Shown: positions 1 to 13,176, counted from the first letter of the stretch. The stretch is 64,000 bases of DNA from Anaerosalibacter sp. Marseille-P3206 (GCF_900155565.1 NZ_FUHM01000002.1:1674001-1738000); one strand, 5' to 3'. The notes: generated from the sequence alone by a model not told the origin. A program made the numbers and translations.

Positions 1-792
1 ATTTCAGGAATAATAGATGATACCAAAGATTTGAGTCCTAAGATGAAATTATTATTTCAAATACTCGCAGCTGTAGTCCTAGTTATAGGTGGTATAAAAA
101 TAGATTTTATAACCAATCCTTTCAAAGGGGGACTATTGTATCTTAAAGGCTTTTCTATACCATTGACTATATTTTGGATAGTGGGAATTACAAATACTGT
201 TAATCTAATAGATGGACTAGATGGTTTAGCAGCAGGAGTATCTCTTATAGCTAGTATGTCGTTGTTCTTTGTGGCAAGTAGATTTATGTATGAACCTATT
301 ATGATTATGTCACTTGTTCTTGCTGGTTCTTGTTTAGGATTTTTACCATTCAATTTCAATCCAGCAAAGATATTCATGGGGGATACAGGAGCACTTTTTT
401 TAGGATTTATGCTATCTATAATCTCTATTGAAGGTGTAATGAAAAGTGTAGCTACAATAGCCATAGTAGTTCCAATAATTATATTGGGATTACCAATATT
501 TGATACTACTTTTGCCATATTTAGAAGGCTATTAAATGGAAGACCTATAATGGAAGCGGATAAAGGACATTTGCATCATAAGCTTCTTCAAAGGGGTCTT
601 AGTCAAAGGCAAACAGTTCTTATATTGTATGCAATAAGTGCAGTATTTGGATTTTCAGCAGTATTAATAGCAAAGGCAAATAGCAAACAAGCTGTTATAA
701 TTGCGGGAATAGTGATTGTTTTAACTATACTTCTTGCTAGGAGATTAGGGCTTGTAGAAAAGAGAAAAAATGAAGAAAGGGAAGAAGAATAG
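1..792 (+). CDS. tagO: Lipid-linked GlcNAc-1-phosphate transferase, TagO/WecA family (5' end outside window)
   Basis: Polytopic membrane enzyme that transfers GlcNAc-1-phosphate (or a related sugar phosphate) from UDP-sugar to undecaprenyl phosphate, the first step of teichoic acid or similar wall polymers. The frame is open from base 1 and begins inside the GIIDDTKDLSPK motif, which in this family holds the catalytic Asp pair, so the N-terminal part lies upstream of the window. Downstream are the second Asp-rich motif (NLIDGLDGLAAG), the NPAKIFMGDTGA loop and the GHLHHKLL histidine motif, then hydrophobic helices and a charged tail. It ends 12 bases before the UDP-GlcNAc 2-epimerase gene, so the two are probably co-transcribed for a surface polymer. 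Family identity is clear; the exact polymer is not visible. Confidence 0.88.
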   Translation: MSGIIDDTKDLSPKMKLLFQILAAVVLVIGGIKIDFITNPFKGGLLYLKGFSIPLTIFWIVGITNTVNLIDGLDGLAAGVSLIASMSLFFVASRFMYEPIMIMSLVLAGSCLGFLPFNFNPAKIFMGDTGALFLGFMLSIISIEGVMKSVATIAIVVPIIILGLPIFDTTFAIFRRLLNGRPIMEADKGHLHHKLLQRGLSQRQTVLILYAISAVFGFSAVLIAKANSKQAVIIAGIVIVLTILLARRLGLVEKRKNEEREEE

Positions 793-804
793 GGAGGAAT
801 ATAA

Positions 805-1914
805 ATGAAAGTTTTGACCGTATTTGGTACGAGGCCAGAAGCTATCAAGATGGCACCTATAGTGAAGACTATGGAACAATATGAAGAAATAGAAAATATA
901 GTATGTGTTACTGCTCAACATAGACAGATGTTAGATCAAGTACTTAATCTATTTGATATAAAACCTGATTATGATTTGAACATATTTAAACCTGGACAAA
1001 CCTTAACTGAAATCACTACAAGGGCGTTAAAGGGCTTAGAAGAAGTTATTATTGAAACTAAACCAGATTTATTGCTAGTTCAAGGAGATACAACAACAGT
1101 ATTTGCAGGAGCGTTGGCTGCATTTTATCAGAAGGTGAAAATAGGTCATGTAGAAGCAGGTCTAAGAAGCGGAAATATATATTCACCTTATCCAGAAGAA
1201 GCAAATAGAAAGCTTACAGGTATTATGACAGATTTTCATTTTGCTCCTACAGAGAGAAATAGGCAAAATTTACTTAGAGAAGGATATCCTGATGAAAAGA
1301 TATTCGTAACTGGAAATACTGTAATTGATGCACTTTTTCATGTGATTAAAGAAGACTATGTATTTGAAGAAGAACTTTTAAATAATATAGATTTTAAAAA
1401 CAAAAAGGTCATCTTAATGACTGCTCACAGAAGAGAAAATATTGGAAAGCCAATGGAAAACATATTTAATGCAGTTTTAAGAGCTGTAGAAAAATACGAA
1501 GAAGTAGAAGTTGTATTTCCAATACATTTAAATCCAAAGGTTAGAAATATTGCATACAAGGTATTTGACAATCATCCTAGAATCCATTTGGTTGAACCAT
1601 TAGATTATGAACCTTTTACAAATTTAATGGCAAAATCTCATCTTGTTGTTACTGATTCAGGGGGACTTCAAGAAGAAGCTCCAAGCCTTGGAAAACCTGT
1701 ATTGGTTGTAAGGGAAGAGACAGAAAGACCAGAGGGAATAATAGCAGGAACTGCAAAATTAGTTGGCACACTAGAAGAAAATATATTTAGAGAATTAGAT
1801 CTATTGTTGTCAGATCATAATGAATATACAAAGATGGCAAACGCAGTAAATCCCTATGGGGATGGTAAAGCTTCTAAACACATAATTGACGTTATTTTAC
1901 AAAACATTAGATAA
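805..1914 (+). CDS. wecB: UDP-N-acetylglucosamine 2-epimerase (non-hydrolysing)
   Basis: Cytosolic enzyme interconverting UDP-GlcNAc and UDP-ManNAc, which supplies ManNAc for teichoic acid linkage units or other surface glycans (WecB/MnaA). The 369-residue length is typical. The N-terminal VFGTRPEAIKMAP motif, the QGDTTT and HVEAGLRSG nucleotide-fold motifs, the TAHRRENIG motif and the C-terminal TDSGGLQEEAPSLGKPVL segment are all present. A Shine-Dalgarno gggagg precedes the ATG. It follows the TagO-like gene closely and is followed by a strong terminator, so it closes the operon. Confidence 0.95.
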   Translation: MKVLTVFGTRPEAIKMAPIVKTMEQYEEIENIVCVTAQHRQMLDQVLNLFDIKPDYDLNIFKPGQTLTEITTRALKGLEEVIIETKPDLLLVQGDTTTVFAGALAAFYQKVKIGHVEAGLRSGNIYSPYPEEANRKLTGIMTDFHFAPTERNRQNLLREGYPDEKIFVTGNTVIDALFHVIKEDYVFEEELLNNIDFKNKKVILMTAHRRENIGKPMENIFNAVLRAVEKYEEVEVVFPIHLNPKVRNIAYKVFDNHPRIHLVEPLDYEPFTNLMAKSHLVVTDSGGLQEEAPSLGKPVLVVREETERPEGIIAGTAKLVGTLEENIFRELDLLLSDHNEYTKMANAVNPYGDGKASKHIIDVILQNIR

Positions 1915-1930
1915 TATTAAGAGTTTCAAA

Positions 1931-1972
1931 GAAGGCTTCTATTTAAATATATTATAAGGAAGCCTTTTTTAT
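1931..1972 (+). terminator. Rho-independent terminator after wecB
   Basis: Inverted repeat gaaggcttc / gaagcctt separated by an AT-rich loop and ending in a T-run. It closes the upstream surface-polymer operon. Confidence 0.8.
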
Positions 1973-2093
1973 TTATAATAAGTACTAGCTTTTAGTATAA
2001 ATATATGTTAAAATATTATCAGAATGAGTTAAATATATAACGATGTTTGTTTAATTATTAACAAATCATATTTAATACATAGTACTAAACAAT

Positions 2094-2110
2094 TGGCACT
2101 AAACTTGCAT
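2094..2110 (+). promoter_or_regulatory. Sigma-54 (-24/-12) promoter upstream of thiolase
   Basis: The sequence TGGCAC-TAAAC-TTGCAT matches the sigma-54 consensus TGGCAC-N5-TTGCW exactly, with GG and GC ten bases apart. It lies about 70 bases before the thiolase start. An AT-rich inverted repeat (TTTGTT...AACAAA, about 2046-2065) some 30 bases upstream could be an activator site. No sigma-54 activator gene is seen in the window. Confidence 0.75.
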
Positions 2111-2177
2111 TAGATAGTATAGTGATACTCGAAAGCTGTTAATAAAATTAAAAACAAATAAATGGGAGGTATTTACT

Positions 2178-3356
2178 ATGAGAGAAGTTGTTATTGCTAG
2201 TGCAGTTAGAACACCTATTGGAACATTTGGTGGAAGCTTTAAAAATGTTTCAGCTGTTGATTTAGGAACAGCTGCTGTAAAAGAAGCAATAAAAAGAGCA
2301 GGTATAGAAGCAAATCAAGTTGAAGAACTTATATTTGGAAATGTACTGCAAGCTGGTTTAGGTCAAAACGTAGCCAGACAAGTATCTGTTGCTGCAGGTA
2401 TCCCTATAGAAGTACCATCTTTTACTGTAAACAAGGTATGTGGTTCAGGACTTAAAACTGTAGCTCTAGCAGCTCAAGCTATATTAGCTGGGGAATCTGA
2501 CATAATTGTAGCTGGAGGAACAGAAAACATGAGCCGAGCTCCATATATACTTAATGACGCAAGATGGGGCCAAAGAATGGGCGATGGAAAATTAGTTGAC
2601 TATATGATACATGATGGACTTTGGGATATTTTCAATGATTATCATATGGGTATTACTGCCGAAAATGTAGCGGAAAAATGGAATTTAACTAGAGAAGAAC
2701 AAGATGAATTCTCACTACAAAGTCAACTTAGAGCTGAGGAAGCTATAAAAAGTGGAAGATTTAAAGATGAAATAGTGCCAATAGAAGTTCCACAGAGAAA
2801 GAAAGATCCAATCATAGTGGATACAGATGAACATCCAAGATTTGGTTCTACAATAGAAGGAATGGCTAAGTTAAGACCTGCTTTCAAAAAAGATGGAACC
2901 GTAACTGCTGGTAATGCCTCTGGAATAAATGACGGTGCTGCAGCACTTGTAATCATGTCAAAAGAAAAAGCAGATGAATTGGGAATAAAACCACTTGCAA
3001 CTATAGTTTCCTATGCTTCAGCAGGAGTTGAACCAAGTTTAATGGGAACTGGTCCAATACCATCTTCAAGAAAAGCACTTCTAAAAGCTAATTTAACTAT
3101 TGATGATATAGATTTAGTAGAAGCAAATGAAGCTTTTGCTGCCCAATCATTGGCGGTAGTTAAGGAATTAGGTTTAGATCCTGAAAAGACTAATGTAAAT
3201 GGTGGAGCTATTGCTCTAGGTCATCCAATAGGAGCATCTGGTGCCAGAATATTAGTTACACTACTATATGAAATGGCAAAGAGAGATGCACATCAAGGTT
3301 TAGCTACACTATGTATTGGTGGAGGCCAAGGTATAGCACTAATAGTTAGAAGATAA
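2178..3356 (+). CDS. Acetyl-CoA C-acetyltransferase (thiolase)
   Basis: Condenses two acetyl-CoA to acetoacetyl-CoA, or cleaves it in the reverse direction. The 392 residues carry the nucleophilic Cys in [11 protein letters not shown] (about residue 88), the [10 protein letters not shown] histidine motif and the C-terminal CIGGGQGIA cysteine motif, so all catalytic residues are intact. RBS gggagg lies 8 bases before the ATG. The CoA-transferase pair and the AtoE permease follow, which suggests use or production of acetoacetate and butyrate-type acids. The gene sits behind its own sigma-54 promoter and a hairpin separates it from the next genes. Equivalent names are thlA and atoB. Confidence 0.96.
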   Translation: MREVVIASAVRTPIGTFGGSFKNVSAVDLGTAAVKEAIKRAGIEANQVEELIFGNVLQAGLGQNVARQVSVAAGIPIEVPSFTVNKVCGSGLKTVALAAQAILAGESDIIVAGGTENMSRAPYILNDARWGQRMGDGKLVDYMIHDGLWDIFNDYHMGITAENVAEKWNLTREEQDEFSLQSQLRAEEAIKSGRFKDEIVPIEVPQRKKDPIIVDTDEHPRFGSTIEGMAKLRPAFKKDGTVTAGNASGINDGAAALVIMSKEKADELGIKPLATIVSYASAGVEPSLMGTGPIPSSRKALLKANLTIDDIDLVEANEAFAAQSLAVVKELGLDPEKTNVNGGAIALGHPIGASGARILVTLLYEMAKRDAHQGLATLCIGGGQGIALIVRR

Positions 3357-3374
3357 TTAAAAATCAAAATAATC

Positions 3375-3406
3375 ACTAGGATACAATTTAGGGTTTGTAT
3401 CCTAGT
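3375..3406 (+). terminator. Hairpin after thiolase gene
   Basis: A 12-bp stem ACTAGGATACAA / TTGTATCCTAGT with an 8-base loop, followed by a short T-poor stretch. It is probably an intrinsic terminator or a transcript 3'-end stabiliser. Confidence 0.6.
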
Positions 3407-3453
3407 TTAGTTAATAAAATTTTTACAAAAGGGGAATAATTCAGAAAAAAACA

Positions 3454-3481
3454 TTGAAAAAATATTAACAAGTGGTATAAT
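3454..3481 (+). promoter_or_regulatory. Sigma-A promoter for the CoA-transferase genes
   Basis: TTGAAA at 3454 and TATAAT at 3476 with a 16-base spacer, 36 bases before the ATG. The CoA-transferase genes therefore appear to have a vegetative promoter separate from the sigma-54 promoter of the thiolase. Confidence 0.65.
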
Positions 3482-3516
3482 AAAGTTGTAAGCTGAAAAA
3501 AACGGAGGTGTATATT

Positions 3517-4170
3517 ATGAATAAGGTTGTAACTATTGATGAAGCTATTGGTCACATTAAAGATGGTATGACAATCATGATTGGTGGCTTCTTAGGTTGT
3601 GGAACTCCTCACAAACTTGTTGATGCATTGGTAGAAAAAGGAGTTAAAGATTTAACATTAATTTGTAATGATACAGGATTCGTTGATATTGGTTCAGGAA
3701 AATTGGTAGTTAACAAACAAATCAAAAAGCTATATGCTTCTCATATTGGAACAAACAAAGAAACTGGAAGACAAATGACAGAAGGAGAAATGGATGTAAC
3801 TTTAATCCCTCAAGGTACACTTGCAGAAAGAATAAGAGCGGCAGGAGCAGGTCTTGGTGGAGTATTGACTCCAACTGGTGTAGGTACAGTTATTGAAGAA
3901 GGCAAACAAAAGATAGAGATCGATGGAAAAACTTACTTATTAGAACTACCACTAAAAGCAGATGTGGCATTAATCCTAGGTCACAAAGTGGACAAGAAGG
4001 GTAATGTTGTTTATAGAGGAGCTACTAGAAACTTCAATACACTAATGGCAACAGCTGCGGATTTAGTAATAGTTGAAGCTGAAAACATAGTTGAAGTTGG
4101 AGAAATAGATCAAAATGATGTAGTGACTCCAGGATTATTTGTTGATTACATTGTTGGAGGTGACAAGTAA
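3517..4170 (+). CDS. Acetate/butyrate-acetoacetate CoA-transferase subunit A
   Basis: Alpha subunit of a class I CoA-transferase that moves CoA between acyl-CoA and acetoacetate or short fatty acids. The 217-residue product has the family opening ([22 protein letters not shown]) and the late [18 protein letters not shown] segment. An upstream in-frame GTG at 3508 is possible, but the ggaggtg RBS fits the ATG at 3517. Its TAA shares a base with the ATG of subunit B (TAATG), which points to translational coupling and equal subunit synthesis. Gene names in use are atoD, ctfA and scoA. Confidence 0.93.
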   Translation: MNKVVTIDEAIGHIKDGMTIMIGGFLGCGTPHKLVDALVEKGVKDLTLICNDTGFVDIGSGKLVVNKQIKKLYASHIGTNKETGRQMTEGEMDVTLIPQGTLAERIRAAGAGLGGVLTPTGVGTVIEEGKQKIEIDGKTYLLELPLKADVALILGHKVDKKGNVVYRGATRNFNTLMATAADLVIVEAENIVEVGEIDQNDVVTPGLFVDYIVGGDK

Positions 4171-4829
4171 TGGATAAGAAACAAATAAAAGAGTTCATTG
4201 CTAAAAGGGTTGCACAGGAATTGAAAGATGGGGACGTAATAAACCTAGGTATTGGTTTACCAACTCTAGTTGCTAATTATGTTCCAGAAGATATGGATGT
4301 TACTTTCCAATCAGAAAATGGTTTTGTAGGATTAGGACCAGCTCCTGAAGAAGGAAAAGAAGATAAAGACATAGTAAATGCTGGTGGTCAATATGTAACT
4401 ATAAAAGAAGGCGGAATGTTCTTTGATAGTGCTACATCCTTTGGAATTATTCGTGGCGGACATGTTGATGCAACTGTATTAGGAGCATTACAAGTAGACC
4501 AAAAGGGAAATCTAGCTAACTGGATGATTCCTGGAAAGATGGTACCAGGAATGGGCGGAGCTATGGATTTAGTTGTAGGAGCTAAGAAAGTTATAGTTGC
4601 AATGGAACATACTGTTAAAGGAAATCCAAAGATATTAAAAGAATGTAATCTTCCACTTACAGCAGCTGGTGAAGTAGACTTAATCATCACTGAAATGGGC
4701 GTAATGGAAGTAACTGACAATGGATTAGTACTAACTGAGATAAATCCAGAATATACTGTAGAAGATGTTAAAAATGCTACAGAAGCAGAATTTACTGTAG
4801 CAGATGATTTAAAGAAAATGGAAATATAA
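4170..4829 (+). CDS. Acetate/butyrate-acetoacetate CoA-transferase subunit B
   Basis: Beta subunit of the CoA-transferase. It carries the catalytic Glu in the SENGFVGLGPAP motif (about residue 50), where the covalent glutamyl-CoA intermediate forms, plus the GGAMDLVVGAKK and LTEINPEYT segments typical of AtoA/CtfB. The 219-residue length is normal. It starts on the last base of the subunit A stop codon. With the thiolase and the AtoE permease it forms a short-chain fatty acid / acetoacetate module. Confidence 0.94.
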   Translation: MDKKQIKEFIAKRVAQELKDGDVINLGIGLPTLVANYVPEDMDVTFQSENGFVGLGPAPEEGKEDKDIVNAGGQYVTIKEGGMFFDSATSFGIIRGGHVDATVLGALQVDQKGNLANWMIPGKMVPGMGGAMDLVVGAKKVIVAMEHTVKGNPKILKECNLPLTAAGEVDLIITEMGVMEVTDNGLVLTEINPEYTVEDVKNATEAEFTVADDLKKMEI

Positions 4830-4841
4830 TTAGGCTACAAT

Positions 4842-4874
4842 AAGTAGCATCTAGGGATTTCCTAGGTGCTACTT
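4842..4874 (+). terminator. Hairpin between CoA-transferase B and atoE
   Basis: Stem AAGTAGCATCTAGG / CCTAGGTGCTACTT with a short loop, followed by an A-rich rather than T-rich run. It may attenuate transcription into atoE or mark an mRNA end. Confidence 0.5.
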
Positions 4875-4929
4875 AAAAAATATTTCAATTTGTTATATTA
4901 TTAACAAGTTTAATTAAAGGGGGATTAAA

Positions 4930-6291
4930 ATGTTTAAGAAATTTACTAATGGATGTGTTGCACTAGTACAAAAATTTCTACCTGATGCATTTATATTCGC
5001 AATTTTCTTAACTATCCTAACATTTATACTAGGGATTATATTCACCCATCAAGGGCCACTAGATATGATTGTCCATTGGGGAGAAGGTTTTTGGAGTTTG
5101 TTAGCATTTTCAATGCAAATGGCATTAGTACTTGTAACCGGTCATACATTAGCACTTTCAAAACCAGTTAAAAAAGGTCTTAGGAGTGCGGCCAGTTTAG
5201 CTAAAACACCAACCCAAGCTATATTTGCAGTTTCTCTTGTTTCAGCATTGGCTTGTTGGATCAACTGGGGATTTGGACTTGTAATAGGTGCATTATATGC
5301 TATGGAATTAGCTAGACAAATAAGAGATGTTGACTACAGGCTTTTGATTGCCAGTGCATATTCTGGTTTCTTAGTATGGCACGCTGGTATATCGGCATCT
5401 ATCCCACTTACACTTTCAACTAGTACAGCAGATTTGCAAACTATGACAGCAGGAGCTGTAACTGAAGCAATACCTACAACACAAACTATTTTTGCACCAT
5501 TTAATTTAATTATTTCTTTCGCAATTATTCTTACATTACCACTTATCAACAAAGCAATGCATCCTCAAGGAAGCGATGTTGTTGCTATAGATCCAGAACT
5601 TCTTAAGATGAACAATAAACAAGAAGAAGAAGCTGCTACAATTGAAGTTAATGAAACACCAGCAGATAGAATTGAAAATAGTAAAATTATATCTTTGATA
5701 ACAGGAATTTTTGGATTGATTTATATCGTATATTATTTTTCAACTAAGGGATTTGACTTAAACTTAAATATTGTAAACTTTATATTCTTAATACTTGGGA
5801 TACTATTCCATCAAACTCCTAGAAGATTTATAGCTGCTGTTGGAGAAGCTGTAAAGGGTGCTGGAGGAATCATACTTCAATTCCCATTCTATGCAGGTAT
5901 CATGGGTATGATGGTTGGTAAAAATGCAGATGGAGCTAGTCTTGCTTCTCTAATATCTCATTGGTTTGTAAGTATTTCAACACCAAGGACATTCCCACTT
6001 TGGACTTTCTTAAGTGCAGGAATTGTAAACTTCTTCGTGCCATCTGGTGGAGGACAATGGGCAGTGCAAGCTCCAATCATGATGCCAGCAGGAGCAGCAT
6101 TAGGTGTTCCAGCAGCAAAGACTGCTATGGCTATTGCATGGGGAGATGCTTGGACCAACATGATTCAACCATTCTGGGCATTACCAGCATTAGGTATTGC
6201 AGGACTTGGAGCAAGAGACATAATGGGATTCTGTTTAATTGACTTGATTTGGTCAGGTATAATAATAATATTAGGATTTTTATTTTTATAA
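4930..6291 (+). CDS. atoE: Short-chain fatty acid transporter, AtoE family
   Basis: A 453-residue polytopic membrane protein of the AtoE (SCFA_trans) family, which carries short-chain fatty acids across the membrane. The N-terminus (QKFLPDAFIFAIFLTILTF), the SALACWINWGFGLVIGAL segment, the glycine-rich VNFFVPSGGGQWAVQAPI segment and the C-terminal AIAWGDAWTNMIQPFWALP are family hallmarks. A hydrophilic loop around residues 225-245 is acidic and variable. It follows the CoA-transferase genes and ends before a strong terminator. The role is uptake or export of butyrate-like acids; direction cannot be read from sequence. Confidence 0.93.
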   Translation: MFKKFTNGCVALVQKFLPDAFIFAIFLTILTFILGIIFTHQGPLDMIVHWGEGFWSLLAFSMQMALVLVTGHTLALSKPVKKGLRSAASLAKTPTQAIFAVSLVSALACWINWGFGLVIGALYAMELARQIRDVDYRLLIASAYSGFLVWHAGISASIPLTLSTSTADLQTMTAGAVTEAIPTTQTIFAPFNLIISFAIILTLPLINKAMHPQGSDVVAIDPELLKMNNKQEEEAATIEVNETPADRIENSKIISLITGIFGLIYIVYYFSTKGFDLNLNIVNFIFLILGILFHQTPRRFIAAVGEAVKGAGGIILQFPFYAGIMGMMVGKNADGASLASLISHWFVSISTPRTFPLWTFLSAGIVNFFVPSGGGQWAVQAPIMMPAGAALGVPAAKTAMAIAWGDAWTNMIQPFWALPALGIAGLGARDIMGFCLIDLIWSGIIIILGFLFL

Positions 6292-6337
6292 AATTTTACA
6301 AAGACACAATAAATTATAGTTTTATTAAAAAATTAGT

Positions 6338-6368
6338 AAAGGCAACTTGATTTCAAGTTGCCTTTTTT
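6338..6368 (+). terminator. Terminator after atoE
   Basis: Stem AAAGGCAACTTGA / TCAAGTTGCCTTT with a T-run: a classical intrinsic terminator separating the fatty-acid module from the atp operon. Confidence 0.88.
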
Positions 6369-6468
6369 GCATCTTACTATGGTACAATTAAATAAACAAA
6401 TTCGATTATATATTGATTATTTGGGTAAAAAAAGTGACATACTAAAAATATAATACTAAGCACTTATA

Positions 6469-6497
6469 TTGAAAAAAATTTAGAAGTAGTATATATT
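6469..6497 (+). promoter_or_regulatory. Sigma-A promoter of the atp operon
   Basis: TTGAAA (6469) and TATATT (6492) with a 17-base spacer, 38 bases before the first atp start codon. The rest of the 6369-6534 gap is AT-rich with no gene seen. Confidence 0.65.
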
Positions 6498-6534
6498 CTA
6501 TATATGTACAAATTTAAATTTGGAGAGGTGTATT

Positions 6535-6762
6535 TTGAAAAAGAAAGATAATAAAAATATGCTTATAGGTCTTGCATATATCACACAAGTAGGCCTTTCT
6601 ATAGTTACGCCAATCATATTAGGAGCATATTTGGGAAATTGGTTGGATAGGAAATTTCATACTGATATGATATTTTCTATAGTGTTTATTATAATAGGCA
6701 CACTAGCTGGATTTTTAAATTTGTTTAAATTAGGGCCTAAAAATCCTGACAAAAAGGAGTGA
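6535..6762 (+). CDS. AtpZ/AtpI-like ATP synthase accessory protein
   Basis: A 75-residue protein with two predicted transmembrane helices (ITQVGLSIVTPIILGAYLG and IFSIVFIIIGTLAGFLNLF) joined by the NWLDRKF loop. This is the pattern of the small AtpZ/AtpI-type family that opens many Firmicute atp operons and is thought to help c-ring assembly or Mg2+ handling. The TTG at 6535 is preferred because ggagaggtg lies just upstream; an in-frame TTG at 6520 would overlap that site. It is first in the operon and 4 bases from the next gene. Confidence 0.75.
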   Translation: MKKKDNKNMLIGLAYITQVGLSIVTPIILGAYLGNWLDRKFHTDMIFSIVFIIIGTLAGFLNLFKLGPKNPDKKE

Positions 6763-6766
6763 TAAT

Positions 6767-7159
6767 ATGCTAGGAGATAAGGTGATTTCAAAAATTATTA
6801 AGTTGACTATCGCAATTAGTATAGTTATTGTTGGACTCTTAGCTATATTCATAAAAGATGCTAAAAATTATATTTTAGGTATGATATTTGGTTCTAGTAT
6901 TAGTGTATTGTCTTTTATACTTATGGGAATTACTACAAAAAGGGCAGTTCATATGGATTCGTCTAGGGCTTATGGTTATACTGTTAGAAATTATTTTTTA
7001 AGATATTTAATATATTTTATAGTGCTATTTGTAGCTGCAGTAGCAGATTATTTAAATTTATTTACTACAATTTTAGGACTCTTTATGATAAAAATTGTTA
7101 TACTTTCCGGTGCTATTTATGATAATATAAAAGAGTGCTTTAAAAGAAAAGCAAATTAA
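6767..7159 (+). CDS. atpI: ATP synthase subunit I (AtpI-type)
   Basis: A 130-residue membrane protein with four predicted helices and few charged residues, in the position and size of the ATP synthase I chain. In other bacteria this protein chaperones assembly of the c-ring. The sequence diverges quickly in this family, so the call rests on topology and place in the operon more than on motifs. RBS ggagtgat lies before the ATG. Confidence 0.7.
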   Translation: MLGDKVISKIIKLTIAISIVIVGLLAIFIKDAKNYILGMIFGSSISVLSFILMGITTKRAVHMDSSRAYGYTVRNYFLRYLIYFIVLFVAAVADYLNLFTTILGLFMIKIVILSGAIYDNIKECFKRKAN

Positions 7160-7231
7160 TATATTAGCACGTGGAAGTATATATTTTTATACATAGTTAC
7201 TACAATAGTCTAGAGAAAGGAGGTAAATATT

Positions 7232-7900
7232 TTGAAAATAGAAATAGCTATGAAGTTATTTGGGAAAGATATTTTAATTCCAGACTCTATTGTCAATAGT
7301 TTTATAATAGTTATCATATTATCGATATTTGCAATAGTGGTCAATTCAAAAATCAAGAAAGCTAAATTAGATGATAAGCCTTCTGGATTATTGAATTTTA
7401 TGGAAGCAGTAGTTGGAACAATAAATGGATTAGTTAAGGACACTATGGGACTTAAAAATATGTTCTTTGCACCATATATTACAACCTTGATTCTTTATTT
7501 AGCAGTAGCCAATTTATTTGGCTTGTTAGGGTTTACACCTCCAACTTCTGACTATAGTGTTACGCTTAGTTTAGCCTTAATTACATTTACATTAACTCAA
7601 ATATTTAGATTTAAGTCATTAGGTTTTTTAGGCTATTTCAAGAGTTTTGCAGATCCTGCATTTTTAACTCCGCTAAATGTCATTGGAGAGTTGGCAAACC
7701 CTGTATCATTATCTTTCCGTTTATTTGGTAACATACTAAGTGGAGTTATTATTATGGGACTATTGTATAGTGCATTGGGATATTTTGCACCAATAATTAC
7801 GCCTGTACTTCATGGATATTTTGATGTTTTTTCAGGTTTATTACAAACATTTATTTTTGCCATGCTCACTATGATATTTATTTCTAGTGCCATGGAATAA
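7232..7900 (+). CDS. atpB: ATP synthase F0 subunit a
   Basis: Stator channel subunit that passes ions to the rotating c-ring. The 222 residues include the conserved helix with the essential Arg (ANPVSLSFRLFGNILSG), the early VVNSKIKK loop and the C-terminal LQTFIFAMLTMIFISSAME. Start is TTG after an excellent aaaggaggt RBS. It is followed 43 bases later by subunit c. Ion choice is set mainly by subunit c, which here looks Na+-type. Confidence 0.95.
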   Translation: MKIEIAMKLFGKDILIPDSIVNSFIIVIILSIFAIVVNSKIKKAKLDDKPSGLLNFMEAVVGTINGLVKDTMGLKNMFFAPYITTLILYLAVANLFGLLGFTPPTSDYSVTLSLALITFTLTQIFRFKSLGFLGYFKSFADPAFLTPLNVIGELANPVSLSFRLFGNILSGVIIMGLLYSALGYFAPIITPVLHGYFDVFSGLLQTFIFAMLTMIFISSAME

Positions 7901-7907
7901 TAACTAA

Positions 7908-8225
<318 letters not shown>

Positions 8226-8231
8226 TAGACG

Positions 8232-8258
8232 TGGTGGATGGGAAAACCCATACCACCA
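8232..8258 (+). promoter_or_regulatory. Intercistronic hairpin between atpE and atpF
   Basis: GC-rich stem TGGTGGATGGG / CCCATACCACCA with an AAAA loop and no T-run. It sits just after atpE, whose product is needed in many copies, so it may protect the upstream mRNA or reduce read-through. Function is inferred. Confidence 0.5.
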
Positions 8259-8296
8259 TTTCTTAGAATAACCTTCGGGAAAAGGAGGTCCAGTAA

Positions 8297-8809
8297 ATGG
8301 AATTTGATGTAAGAGTACTACCAGAACTTTCTTCAATGATATTGCAATGGGCATCTACAATTATATTGTATTTTATACTGAAACATTTTCTATACAAACC
8401 TGTTACTAAATTTATGAATGATAGAAGTGAAAAAATTCAAAATGATATAGATGGAGCTAAAGCTTTAAAAGGTGAAGCTATTCAATTGAAATCTGACTAT
8501 GAAGAGAGAATAAGCAGCGCTAAAGCTGAAGGACAGGAAATAATAGAAAAATCTAGAAAGCGTGGAGAAGAAATAAAAGAGAGTATAGTAGCTGAAGCAA
8601 GAACAGAAGCTGATGGAATACTAAAAAAAGCTAGAACAGAAATAGAAAGAGAAAAAGAAAAGGCTTTAGAAGAAATAAAACTTCAAGCTGGAGAGATGGC
8701 TGTCCTAATAGCAGAAAAAGTTATAGAAAAAAATATAGATGCAAATATGCAAGGTGACTTGATTAACAAGTTTGTTAATGAGGTAGGTACAGAAAAATGG
8801 CAAAATTAG
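8297..8809 (+). CDS. atpF: ATP synthase F0 subunit b
   Basis: Peripheral-stalk subunit: one N-terminal transmembrane helix (about residues 12-30, SMILQWASTIILYFILKHF) followed by a long Lys/Glu/Ala-rich coiled coil to the C-terminus. The 170-residue length is typical. RBS aaaggaggt precedes the ATG. The gene overlaps atpH by 13 bases, which suggests translational coupling of b and delta, the two stalk partners. Confidence 0.93.
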   Translation: MEFDVRVLPELSSMILQWASTIILYFILKHFLYKPVTKFMNDRSEKIQNDIDGAKALKGEAIQLKSDYEERISSAKAEGQEIIEKSRKRGEEIKESIVAEARTEADGILKKARTEIEREKEKALEEIKLQAGEMAVLIAEKVIEKNIDANMQGDLINKFVNEVGTEKWQN

Positions 8810-9339
8810 TCAGTAAGAGATATGCTTTAGCCCTATTTGAAACTGGTTTGGAATTGGAAAAATTGGAACAGTTTAAAGAAGAGATAAATTATGTGTCCAA
8901 TGTACTTGATGCGGAACCAAAAATTGAAATGGTTCTTACTCATCCAAAAGTAACAAACAATGAAAAAAAGGAACTATTAGATAGTTTGTTTAAGAAAAAT
9001 ATCTCTCAGGAGATGTTGAATTTCTTATATGTGATCATTGATAAGAGAAGAGAAAGATATATAAAAGAAATATCTGAGTACTATGATTTTCTATACAATG
9101 AAGAGAAAAACATAGTACTAGCAACTGTTGTAACTGCTGTTCCTATTGGGAAAGCAGAAGAGGAAAAACTTAAAACTACATTGACAAAGAAGTTAAATAA
9201 GGATGTACAACTTAAAAATGTTATAGATGAGAGTATCATAGGTGGTGTGATGCTTAAAGTTGATAACAAAGTAATCGATGGCTCAATTAAGGGACAATTG
9301 GATTCTATGATGAAGAACTTAAAAGCCATGAGAGTATAA
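8797..9339 (+). CDS. atpH: ATP synthase F1 subunit delta
   Basis: Links the F1 head to the b-dimer stalk. The 180 residues show the six-helix N-terminal domain (KRYALALFETGLE opening) and the conserved C-terminal IDESIIGGVMLKVDNKVIDGSIKGQL. It begins inside atpF in another frame. It is followed 21 bases later by atpA. Confidence 0.93.
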   Translation: MAKLVSKRYALALFETGLELEKLEQFKEEINYVSNVLDAEPKIEMVLTHPKVTNNEKKELLDSLFKKNISQEMLNFLYVIIDKRRERYIKEISEYYDFLYNEEKNIVLATVVTAVPIGKAEEEKLKTTLTKKLNKDVQLKNVIDESIIGGVMLKVDNKVIDGSIKGQLDSMMKNLKAMRV

Positions 9340-10869
<1,530 letters not shown>

Positions 10870-10901
10870 TCCCATTAAGTTAGGTAGCAGGAGGTGAAAT
10901 T

Positions 10902-13176
<2,275 letters not shown>

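Noticed and set aside
5961-6242. 93-residue plus-strand frame inside atoE
   Set aside because: It is out of frame with the conserved AtoE C-terminus, without RBS, and is a shadow of that gene.
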